This document shows positions 1 to 5,568 of a DNA stretch of 11,099 nt, one piece after another (the first letter of the stretch is position 1; every line of letters begins with the position of its first letter). The notes under the pieces were generated by a model. It searched no databases. It was not told the origin of the DNA and was given only the letters and a program-made list of their open reading frames with translations. A program made the translations under genes and the position numbers. Origin of the DNA: Pseudothermotoga sp. (GTDB taxonomy: Bacteria > Thermotogota > Thermotogae > Thermotogales > DSM-5069); contig JAPYWY010000025.1 of assembly GCA_028276125.1 (NCBI GenBank), forward strand, positions 1 to 11,099. Direction: 5' to 3'.

Positions 1-46
1 TCAAGCAATCCTCCTTGGTTGGGAACGTCGTGTAGATCAGAACCAT
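1..46 (-). CDS. cutA: CutA family divalent-ion tolerance protein, N-terminal fragment
   Basis: Only the first 15 codons lie in the window, reading MVLIYTTFPTKEDCL on the minus strand. This matches the first beta strand and turn typical of CutA proteins (roughly 100-residue trimers, such as the T. maritima homologue that begins with a very similar hydrophobic strand followed by TFP). The ATG at 46-44 sits 7 nt behind a GGAGG Shine-Dalgarno (minus strand, 58-54), which supports a real start. CutA is a small cytoplasmic trimer linked genetically to copper tolerance in E. coli; its exact biochemical role is unclear. It is divergent from the glycerol operon. The call rests on a short peptide, so it is good but not certain. 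Confidence 0.72.
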   Translation of the reverse strand, partial: MVLIYTTFPTKEDCL

Positions 47-83
47 GCACTCACCTCCAAGACTATTCTGCCCCAAGAATGAC

Positions 84-106
84 GTTGTCGATGAAGGTTC
101 GACAAC
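84..106. promoter_or_regulatory. Perfect 8-bp dyad with 7-bp spacer, candidate operator between cutA and the glp operon
   Basis: GTTGTCGA at 84-91 and TCGACAAC at 99-106 are exact inverted repeats separated by 7 bases. No T-run follows on either strand, so it does not look like a terminator. It lies 34 bp upstream of the plus-strand -35 box and about 40 bp upstream of the cutA start codon, where a DNA-binding regulator could act on either gene. No regulator can be named from the sequence, and the dyad could be chance. Confidence 0.4.
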
Positions 107-140
107 TCTTAACCTTTGCGGTATCGTTCAATGAATCCAC

Positions 141-169
141 TTGAACCGTCGAGACCTTTGTGCTAAAAT
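141..169 (+). promoter_or_regulatory. Sigma-A-type promoter of the G3P oxidoreductase operon
   Basis: TTGAAC (141-146) and TAAAAT (164-169) are separated by exactly 17 bp, matching the housekeeping consensus at 4/6 and 5/6 positions. Transcription should start near G176, which leaves a leader of about 69 nt before the TTG start codon at 245. That leader contains the terminator and alternative hairpin annotated separately. Confidence 0.78.
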
Positions 170-175
170 AAAGCT

Positions 176-206
176 GGTGTGGTTGAGACTCGGAGAAAGC
201 CACACC
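176..206 (+). promoter_or_regulatory. Candidate antiterminator hairpin in the G3P operon leader (putative GlpP target)
   Basis: GGTGTGG (176-182) is the exact complement of CCACACC (200-206). The stem can extend inward by a U183-G199 wobble and U184-A198. The 3' arm is the same RNA used as the 5' arm of the terminator at 196-225, so the two folds exclude each other. The segment enclosed by the 7-bp stem (183-199) is 17 nt and purine rich, with GAGA and GGAGAA blocks. The 5' arm begins at the predicted transcription start. The glpK leader has the same architecture and loop length. GlpP of B. subtilis is known to antiterminate in the glpD leader; that this hairpin is its target here is inference. 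Confidence 0.6.
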
Positions 207-230
207 CCTCTTGGGGTGTGGCTTTTTCTT
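196..230 (+). terminator. Leader intrinsic terminator upstream of the G3P operon
   Basis: A perfect 13-bp stem (196-208 with 213-225) is capped by the tetraloop TCTT and runs into a T-rich tract, TTTTTCTTTT (221-230 region). It lies between the promoter and the first gene, so most transcripts should stop here unless the 5' arm is captured by the alternative hairpin at 176-206. The GGAGG ribosome binding site (233-237) lies just beyond the T tract, so the hairpin works as an on/off gate and not as the end of an upstream gene. Confidence 0.88.
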
Positions 231-244
231 TTGGAGGGATCATC

Positions 245-1681
245 TTGCGCATCGCTGTGATAGGTGCCGGTGTCGTTGGTTCACTCATAGCGAGGGAGCT
301 CTGCAAATACGATGTCGAGGTGTTGCTCATAGAAAAGAATCTGGACGTCGGTTGGGGTGTGACGAAGGCCAACTCCGCGATCTTGCACGCCGGTTACGAC
401 GATCCGATCGGAAGCACCCGCGCGAGATTCTGCAGCGTCGGCAACGCCATGTTCACGGAGCTTTCGCGTGAGCTCGATTTCGAGATCAAGAGGATTGGTT
501 CCTACGTGCTCGCTTTCAACGATGAAGAAACCGCCGTGCTTCACAAACTTCTCGTTCAAGGTGAGAAGAACAACGTTCCAAATTTGACCATACACGATCG
601 AGAAACGATCCTCTCGAGAGAACCCATGATCAACCCACAAGTGAAGATGGGACTCTGGGCACCCACCGCAGGCATAACGGAACCTTGGATGGTCGCGATA
701 GCCGCGGTGGAGAACGCTCTCGAGAACGGTTTGAGACTTTTCTTGAACGAAGAGGTCGTCGATTTCGAAAAGCGAGAGGGTAGGATCATCAATGTCATCA
801 CGAACAAGCAAGTTCATCGAGTGGATGTGGTGATCAACGCCGCAGGTTTGTTCGCCGACGAGATCGCTAAGCTTGCAGGTGCCGAGTACGTCCCTCTGCA
901 TCCGAGGAAGGGTCAGTACATCCTGCTCGACAAGAAACTCGGTAACACCGTGAGATCCATTATCTTTCCCACTCCCACGGAGAAGTCCAAAGGTATACTC
1001 GTTCTGCCAACGATAGATGGTGGTTTGCTCCTCGGCCCCACAGCGGAGGATCTTCCGAGCGACAGAAAGAGCGATCTCACCACGACGAACGAAGGTATTC
1101 AATCGGTGAAGAATTTCGCTCTGAGATTGGTTCCAGAGATCGATTTTTCCTTGGTGAAAACCTTCGCCGGCTTGAGACCAGAAAGTCCTCAGAAAGACTT
1201 CTTCATTGGTAAAAGCGAGATCGTTCCCAACTTTGTCAACGCAATGGCGATGAGGTCTCCCGGTCTGACCGCTGCACCCGCGATAGCGAAGTACATCGTC
1301 GAAGAGGTTTTGCAACAACAGATGGGACTGAAGCTCACTACCAAGAAGGATTTCAAACCAACGAGAAAAGGCATGAAAAAGTACGCCGAACTGAGTCTTG
1401 AGGAATGGCAGAGGGCCGTGAAGGAAAATCCATCGGCAGGTCGAATGATTTGTTTCTGTAACGAGGTTACCGAGGCGGAGATCGTGGAGGCGATAAGAAG
1501 GGGAGCAAGAACGTTGGATGGGGTGAAGTTCAGAACGCGTGCGATGTTCGGTCGCTGTCAGGGTGGTTTCTGCATGAGCAAGATATTGAAAATCTTGGAA
1601 CGAGAGCTTGGAAGGGACGCGAGCCAGATCGTTCTCAAGTCTCCCAACAGCTGGGTTGTCGACGGGAAGGTGAGAGAATGA
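245..1681 (+). CDS. GlpA-like FAD-dependent glycerol-3-phosphate dehydrogenase with C-terminal [2Fe-2S] (BFD-type) domain
   Basis: This 478-residue cytoplasmic flavoprotein probably oxidises G3P to dihydroxyacetone phosphate. The N-terminus has an FAD Rossmann motif, GAGVVG, at residues 7-12, followed by a DAO-family fold; the segment AILHAGY is typical of GlpA/GlpD/LhgO-type enzymes. The C-terminal part carries C403-x-C405 and C438-x4-C443, the cysteine pattern of the BFD-like [2Fe-2S] domain found at the end of E. coli GlpA. The TTG at 245 is chosen because GGAGGG (233-238) lies 6 nt upstream and the protein then begins directly with the Rossmann strand. An in-frame GTG at 179 would require translating the leader terminator and is rejected. 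The stop overlaps the next start (ATGA at 1678-1681). Substrate is assigned from family and from linkage to glpK and glpP; a related 2-hydroxyacid substrate cannot be excluded. Confidence 0.85.
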   Translation: MRIAVIGAGVVGSLIARELCKYDVEVLLIEKNLDVGWGVTKANSAILHAGYDDPIGSTRARFCSVGNAMFTELSRELDFEIKRIGSYVLAFNDEETAVLHKLLVQGEKNNVPNLTIHDRETILSREPMINPQVKMGLWAPTAGITEPWMVAIAAVENALENGLRLFLNEEVVDFEKREGRIINVITNKQVHRVDVVINAAGLFADEIAKLAGAEYVPLHPRKGQYILLDKKLGNTVRSIIFPTPTEKSKGILVLPTIDGGLLLGPTAEDLPSDRKSDLTTTNEGIQSVKNFALRLVPEIDFSLVKTFAGLRPESPQKDFFIGKSEIVPNFVNAMAMRSPGLTAAPAIAKYIVEEVLQQQMGLKLTTKKDFKPTRKGMKKYAELSLEEWQRAVKENPSAGRMICFCNEVTEAEIVEAIRRGARTLDGVKFRTRAMFGRCQGGFCMSKILKILERELGRDASQIVLKSPNSWVVDGKVRE

Positions 1682-2895
1682 AGACGGACGTACTTGTGAT
1701 CGGTGCGGGAGCTGCAGGTATGTCCGCCGCGATCGCGGCGGCGAAGAAGAATCTGAAGGTGGTCATCGCCGAGCGAGACGAGATCACGGGTGGCATTTTG
1801 AACCAATGCATCCACAACGGCTTTGGCCTCCACTATTTCAAAGAAGAACTGACAGGACCTGAATACGCGGAGCGTTTTCGAGATCAACTGAGCAGATACG
1901 CTGATTCCATAGAGGTATTGACAGATTGTCACGTATTGAGGCTCAACAGAAACAAGAAGGCTCTCCTTGTCTCACCAAAAAACGTGTTTGAGCTTGAAGC
2001 GAAGGTGGTCGTGTACGCCGCGGGGGCACGTGAACGGCCCTTCGGTTCTCTGATGATTCCCGGCGATAGACCCTCTGGTATCTTCACCGCGGGTGTGGCG
2101 CAAAGATTGATGAACATAGACAACAGAAAGGTCGGAAGAAGAGCTTTGATCGTTGGCTCTGGAGACATCGGCATGATCATGGCCAGGAGGTTGACGCTCG
2201 AAGGCATCGAAGTCGTGGGAGTCGTTGAGAGGTTACCTTATCCGGGAGGATTGCTGAGGAACGTGATACAGTGCTTGAAGGACTTCAACATACCGTTGTA
2301 CCTCTCCAGCACAGTGGTCGAAGTCAAAGGAAGAGAAAGGCTCGAAGAAGTCATCGTCGCGAGTGTGGATGAACAGTTCAGACCCATTCCCAACACCGAG
2401 AAGAGTTTCAAAGTGGACACGCTCGTCCTTTCGGTCGGGCTCATACCTCAGGTGGAGATGTTGAACGGTTTGGTCTCACTCGACAAGAGAACTAGGGGAA
2501 TCGCCTGCTCCAATACGGGTCAATCCTCGAACGAATGGATCTTTGCGGCGGGCAACTGCACAGCGATCTTCGATCTCGTCGACTACGTCACCAAAGAGGG
2601 AGAGCGTGCGGGCGAGTACGCCTCGAGGTACGTCAACGGAGAAAGATTCTCACTCGGCATTCCCATCGTTCCTGGAGAGAACGTGATGCTCACCTTCCCC
2701 AACTACTACAACGATATCGATGATCTCACGCTCTATCTCAGGTGCAAGAAGCCCATGGAGAAGGCCGTGCTGAAGGTGGGTGGCTTTGAAAAAACTTTTG
2801 AGGACCTAATCCCAAGTGAGATGATCGTTGTGAAGATTCCAAAGCAGAAGCTCTCGAACCTTGACAGGATCGAAGTCAAGCTCGAGGAGGTGTGA
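1678..2895 (+). CDS. FAD/NAD(P)-binding oxidoreductase, probable second subunit of the G3P oxidoreductase
   Basis: This 405-residue protein belongs to the pyridine nucleotide-disulfide oxidoreductase superfamily, in the branch that includes HcnB/opine oxidase subunits. Visible elements are the FAD motif GAGAAG at residues 9-14, a second dinucleotide-binding motif GSGDIG at 160-165 expected to hold NAD(P)H, and a late FAD-contact segment around GNCTAIFDLVDY. A classical CxxxxC redox disulfide is not evident. It overlaps the dehydrogenase by 4 bases and is followed by the DUF1667 gene, so the three proteins are likely made together. By analogy with GlpB beside GlpA, it could pass electrons from the dehydrogenase to a pyridine nucleotide. 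Partner and acceptor are inference; the flavoprotein assignment is firm. Confidence 0.85.
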   Translation: MKTDVLVIGAGAAGMSAAIAAAKKNLKVVIAERDEITGGILNQCIHNGFGLHYFKEELTGPEYAERFRDQLSRYADSIEVLTDCHVLRLNRNKKALLVSPKNVFELEAKVVVYAAGARERPFGSLMIPGDRPSGIFTAGVAQRLMNIDNRKVGRRALIVGSGDIGMIMARRLTLEGIEVVGVVERLPYPGGLLRNVIQCLKDFNIPLYLSSTVVEVKGRERLEEVIVASVDEQFRPIPNTEKSFKVDTLVLSVGLIPQVEMLNGLVSLDKRTRGIACSNTGQSSNEWIFAAGNCTAIFDLVDYVTKEGERAGEYASRYVNGERFSLGIPIVPGENVMLTFPNYYNDIDDLTLYLRCKKPMEKAVLKVGGFEKTFEDLIPSEMIVVKIPKQKLSNLDRIEVKLEEV

Positions 2896-2897
2896 AC

Positions 2898-3266
2898 ATG
2901 GAGAAGATAGTCTGTGTCCTGTGCCCGATGGGATGTAAAATAAAATACAACGCGGTGGATGGAAAGATAGTTGCTGTCGAGGGCAACCGCTGTCCGAAAG
3001 GCCTCTCTTACCTCGAAGAGGAGTTGAAAGAACCCAAGAGGATCGTGCCCACGAGCGTGAAAGTCGTCAACGGTGAACTTTCCCTCGCGTCGGTGAAGAC
3101 ATCCAAGCCCATACCCAAACGTTTGATACCGAAATTCATGGAGTTGGTCAAACAAGTCCAAATCGAAGCCCCCGTGAAGGTGGGTGATGTGATCATGAAG
3201 AACGTCCTCGACACGGGTGCAGACGTTGTCGCCACGCGGAGTGTGAGAAGGATCGAATCAGCTTAA
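2898..3266 (+). CDS. DUF1667 small cysteine-motif protein, probable Fe-S subunit
   Basis: This 122-residue protein has C6-x2-C9-x3-C13 and C32 near the N-terminus, a spacing that resembles the [4Fe-4S] site at the start of molybdopterin oxidoreductases. The family (DUF1667) has no settled function and commonly follows GlpA-like and FAD/NAD oxidoreductase genes. The C-terminal part (APVKVGDVI and onward) has no cysteines. ATG at 2898 is preferred over the GTG at 2892 because GGAGG (2886-2890) is 7 nt from the ATG but only 1 nt from the GTG. It likely relays electrons within the flavoprotein complex, taking the place of the GlpC subunit of E. coli; this is inference. Its last 9 bases overlap the end of glpP on the other strand. 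Confidence 0.8.
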   Translation: MEKIVCVLCPMGCKIKYNAVDGKIVAVEGNRCPKGLSYLEEELKEPKRIVPTSVKVVNGELSLASVKTSKPIPKRLIPKFMELVKQVQIEAPVKVGDVIMKNVLDTGADVVATRSVRRIESA

Positions 3267-3836
3267 CTTCAAATTCCACAGACTCTCCTCGCTCGTCGAG
3301 ACTGCCACCGCCCCCTTTCTGAGAGCCTCGAGCACCTGTTGCGGTGTCTTAACCAGACCTCCTGTGATCACAGGTATACCCGTTTCTTGAACGATCTGTT
3401 GGATGAGATCGGGTATCAATCCTGGAAGCACCTCTATGTAATCCGGTCGGTGCGTTCTTATCTGTGCGATACCCGTGGCGAGTGACTGTGAATCGAGCAG
3501 GAAGACTCTCTGGATGGGCACCAACCCTACTTTCTTGGCGACGGTTATCAAATTCCCTTTCGTGGTTATCATACCGTCCGCTAAGATCTGCGCCTTGAGA
3601 TATTCAACCGCGCTCTCGTCCTTACCCAAACCTTTGATCAGATCCAGATGAACGAAGACCTGCTTACCATGATCGTGAAGGTACTTCACCACGTTCTTCA
3701 GGTTCATCAAATCTCCGTATAGAAGAAAAACGGACGTCGCCACACTCTCAGCGGCGCGCTGCAGCTGTTCTTCACTTCTCAACGCTGGCACAATGGGGTG
3801 TGCGAAACATTTTTCGTCCCTCACGTCTTCAACCAT
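3258..3836 (-). CDS. glpP: Glycerol uptake operon antiterminator GlpP
   Basis: About 192 residues, the same length as B. subtilis GlpP, with the family's signature stretches in order: HPIVPALR near the N-terminus, FVHLDLIKGL, PIQRVFLLDSQSL, PDYIEVLPGLIPDL and GIPVITGGLVKTP, then KGAVAVSTS. The fold is a TIM-barrel type with a likely phosphate site at TGGL. In B. subtilis, GlpP with bound G3P prevents termination in the glpD leader. Here it follows glpK. Starts are ambiguous: ATG at 3836 overlaps glpK by 16 bp but has AAAGG directly adjacent; GTG at 3824 gives a coupled 4-base overlap (GTGA) with the glpK stop, with AGGA 11 nt upstream; TTG at 3866 is unlikely. Its stop overlaps the convergent DUF1667 gene. 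Likely targets are the two leader terminators at 196-230 and 5344-5377. Confidence 0.88.
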   Translation of the reverse strand: MVEDVRDEKCFAHPIVPALRSEEQLQRAAESVATSVFLLYGDLMNLKNVVKYLHDHGKQVFVHLDLIKGLGKDESAVEYLKAQILADGMITTKGNLITVAKKVGLVPIQRVFLLDSQSLATGIAQIRTHRPDYIEVLPGLIPDLIQQIVQETGIPVITGGLVKTPQQVLEALRKGAVAVSTSEESLWNLKLS

Positions 3837-5317
3837 CCTTTCGCTCGTTCCACCGCTTTTCTCCAACCTTTGTACAATTCCTCTCTTTCCTTCTCATCCA
3901 TGTTTGGAACGAACTTCCTATCGAGTTGCCACTGTGATTCTATTTGCTCCATGCTCTCCCAGTAACCCACCGCCAAACCTGCGAGGTACGCCGCCCCGAG
4001 GGCTGTCGTCTCGTTAACCTTCGGTCTCTCCACTGGAACGTTCAAAATGTCCGCCTGGAACTGCATCAAGAAGTTGTTCTTCGAAGCGCCTCCATCGACC
4101 CTCAAGGTCTTCAGTTCGGTTTGGCACTCTTCACACATCACTTCCACGACATCTCTGGTTTGGTACGCGATCGATTCCAAAACCGCCCTCACTATGTGTT
4201 CCTTCTTCGAACCTCTCGTGAGCCCGAAGATCGCACCCCTCGCGTACATGTCCCAGTATGGTGCACCAAGGCCCACGAACGCCGGAACGACGTAGACGCC
4301 CGCCGAGTTCGGAACGCTCAGCGCCATCTGTTCAGTCTCCTGTGCACTTTCGACCATTCTCAATTCGTCCCTGAGCCACTGTATCGCAGCTCCGGCTATG
4401 AACACACTGCCCTCGAGCGCGTAGGAAACCTCATCCTTCAACTTCCAGGCCACGGTCGTCAGCAACCCAGAGCGTGAAAAGATCGGTTTATCGCCGATGT
4501 TCATGAGTATGAAACACCCTGTGCCGTAAGTGTTCTTGACCATGCCCGCTCGTACACACATCTGCCCAAAGAGCGCCGCTTGCTGGTCTCCGATGTCCGC
4601 TGCGATGGGTATCTCGACACCGAAGATGTCCTTGTCCGTCACGCCGTAGATGTGACTGGAAGGAAACACCTGGGGCAAAACCGAGCGGAGTACATTGAAC
4701 ATGTCCAAGAGTTCTTCGTCCCAACGCAGATCACTCACGTTGAACAACATGGTCCTCGAAGCGTTGGACACGTCTGTGGCGTGGACCTTTCCGCCCGTCA
4801 AGTTCCAAATGAGCCAACTGTCCACCGTGCCAAAGGCGATCTCTCCTTTCTTCGCCTTCTCCAAAACACCCGGCACGTTCTGCAGGATCCACTTGAGTTT
4901 TGTGGCGGAGAAATACGCATCGATGACCAAACCCGTCTTGCGCTTTATGAGGTCTGCCAAACCTTGAGCTTTGAGTTCGTCGCACATGCTCGCGGTCCTT
5001 CTGCACTGCCAAACTATGGCATTGTAAACAGGCTTGCCCGTTTTCTTGTCCCACACGATCGTCGTTTCTCTCTGGTTCGCGATACCGATCGCGGCTATCT
5101 GGTTCGGCTCGACGTTGACCGTGCGCAGAAGTTTCTTTGCTACACTCACTTGAGATTCCAGAATGTCGTAAGGATCGTGTTCCACCCATCCTGGCCTCGG
5201 ATAGATCTGTGGGAACTCCTGGTTCACCATGCCAACGACGTTTCCACGCGAATCGAAGAGTATGGCACGAGAACTCGTCGTACCCTGGTCCAATGCGAGA
5301 ACGTAACGTTCCTTCAT
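3821..5317 (-). CDS. glpK: Glycerol kinase
   Basis: This 498-residue FGGY-family kinase phosphorylates glycerol to G3P with ATP in the cytoplasm. The phosphate-binding loop D10-QGTTSSR is at the N-terminus. R83, E84, Y135 and D244 align with the glycerol-contacting residues of the E. coli enzyme at nearly identical numbers. YGTGCF and VDGGASKNN form the C-terminal ATPase-fold motifs. The stretch around residue 230 reads TDKDIFG, lacking the histidine that HPr phosphorylates in Firmicute glycerol kinases, so PTS control at this site is not expected. ATG at 5317 has a GGGGGTG ribosome binding site 8 nt upstream. It is first in an operon with glpP behind a leader terminator. No glycerol facilitator gene is in the window. 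Confidence 0.97.
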   Translation of the reverse strand: MKERYVLALDQGTTSSRAILFDSRGNVVGMVNQEFPQIYPRPGWVEHDPYDILESQVSVAKKLLRTVNVEPNQIAAIGIANQRETTIVWDKKTGKPVYNAIVWQCRRTASMCDELKAQGLADLIKRKTGLVIDAYFSATKLKWILQNVPGVLEKAKKGEIAFGTVDSWLIWNLTGGKVHATDVSNASRTMLFNVSDLRWDEELLDMFNVLRSVLPQVFPSSHIYGVTDKDIFGVEIPIAADIGDQQAALFGQMCVRAGMVKNTYGTGCFILMNIGDKPIFSRSGLLTTVAWKLKDEVSYALEGSVFIAGAAIQWLRDELRMVESAQETEQMALSVPNSAGVYVVPAFVGLGAPYWDMYARGAIFGLTRGSKKEHIVRAVLESIAYQTRDVVEVMCEECQTELKTLRVDGGASKNNFLMQFQADILNVPVERPKVNETTALGAAYLAGLAVGYWESMEQIESQWQLDRKFVPNMDEKEREELYKGWRKAVERAKGWLKT

Positions 5318-5343
5318 CTCTTCAACACCCCCAGCGAAGAATC

Positions 5344-5377
5344 AAAAAAGACCACACCCCAACGCGGGCGTGGCCTT
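5344..5377 (-). terminator. Leader intrinsic terminator upstream of glpK
   Basis: On the minus strand a 12-bp stem (5377-5366 with 5359-5348, including two G-U pairs) with a 6-nt loop is followed by six T residues (5349-5344). It sits between the glpK promoter and the glpK ribosome binding site, so it can only serve to attenuate glpK-glpP. Its GCCACnCCC / GGGGTGTGG core nearly repeats that of the terminator in the other operon's leader. Confidence 0.87.
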
Positions 5378-5396
5378 CTCCTCATCTCCTCCACGC
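5368..5396 (-). promoter_or_regulatory. Candidate antiterminator hairpin in the glpK leader (putative GlpP target)
   Basis: GCGTGG (5396-5391) pairs exactly with CCACGC (5373-5368), and the latter is part of the 5' arm of the glpK leader terminator, so only one fold can form. The enclosed segment (5390-5374) is 17 nt, the same length as in the G3P operon leader, and shares GAGA and GGAGAA at the same offsets. One stem pair differs by compensation, C5395-G5369 here against U178-A204 there. The 5' arm begins exactly at the predicted transcription start, six bases after the -10 box, as in the other leader. The fold is read directly; binding by GlpP is inferred. Confidence 0.6.
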
Positions 5397-5402
5397 AACT
5401 AT

Positions 5403-5432
5403 ATTTTACACGAAATCGTCGTTGGCTCGCAA
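5403..5432 (-). promoter_or_regulatory. Sigma-A-type promoter of glpK-glpP
   Basis: On the minus strand TTGCGA (5432-5427) and TAAAAT (5408-5403) are 18 bp apart. The -10 box is identical to that of the G3P operon, and the distance from -10 to the predicted antiterminator arm is the same six bases. The expected start is near G5396, leaving a leader of about 79 nt. Confidence 0.65.
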
Positions 5433-5518
5433 AACACGTCGATCGCTTGGCTTGAACGTTACGCTCGAAGCAGGAAAATATTAACCCTCTCTGTATCTGT
5501 TTCATCTTGAGAGCTCGG

Positions 5519-5524
5519 TATAAT
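5519..5524 (+). promoter_or_regulatory. Perfect -10 box of the rightward housekeeping operon
   Basis: TATAAT at 5519-5524 is an exact -10 hexamer, 45 bp before the first start codon at 5569. No convincing -35 box lies at 16-18 bp; the bases there (around 5495-5501, ATCTGTT) match poorly. Transcription would start near 5531. It is back to back with the glpK promoter, about 110 bp away. The 5433-5518 stretch between them shows no other clear element. Confidence 0.6.
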
Positions 5525-5568
5525 AGAAGCGGAGTCTTGGAGATTCTTTCTCACGAGGAGTGTTAGCG

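Noticed and set aside
60..105. A promoter for cutA on the minus strand
   Set aside because: Candidate boxes (CAGAAT with TTCATC at 19 bp, or TTGTCG with TCATTC) are too weak to annotate, although a promoter must lie nearby.
190..225. The leader hairpin as a terminator for minus-strand transcription toward cutA
   Set aside because: On the minus strand the stem is followed only by CTTTCTCC, a poor T tract, while the plus side has a long one between promoter and gene.
179..244. N-terminal extension of the GlpA-like gene from GTG 179
   Set aside because: It would translate through the leader terminator hairpin and starts only about three bases after the predicted transcription start, with no ribosome binding site. 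The TTG at 245 has a strong GGAGGG site and begins at the Rossmann fold.
281..1318. 345-codon open frame on the minus strand inside the GlpA-like gene
   Set aside because: Antisense shadow of a well-supported gene. The translation is low-complexity Arg/His/Leu-rich with no recognisable domain and no ribosome binding site context.
2892..2897. GTG start for the DUF1667 gene at 2892
   Set aside because: Only one base separates it from the GGAGG site; the ATG at 2898 has ideal 7-nt spacing.
4580..5455. 291-codon plus-strand open frame opposite glpK, extending into the glpK leader
   Set aside because: Shadow of glpK. Composition is unlike the neighbours and it would read through the leader terminator region.
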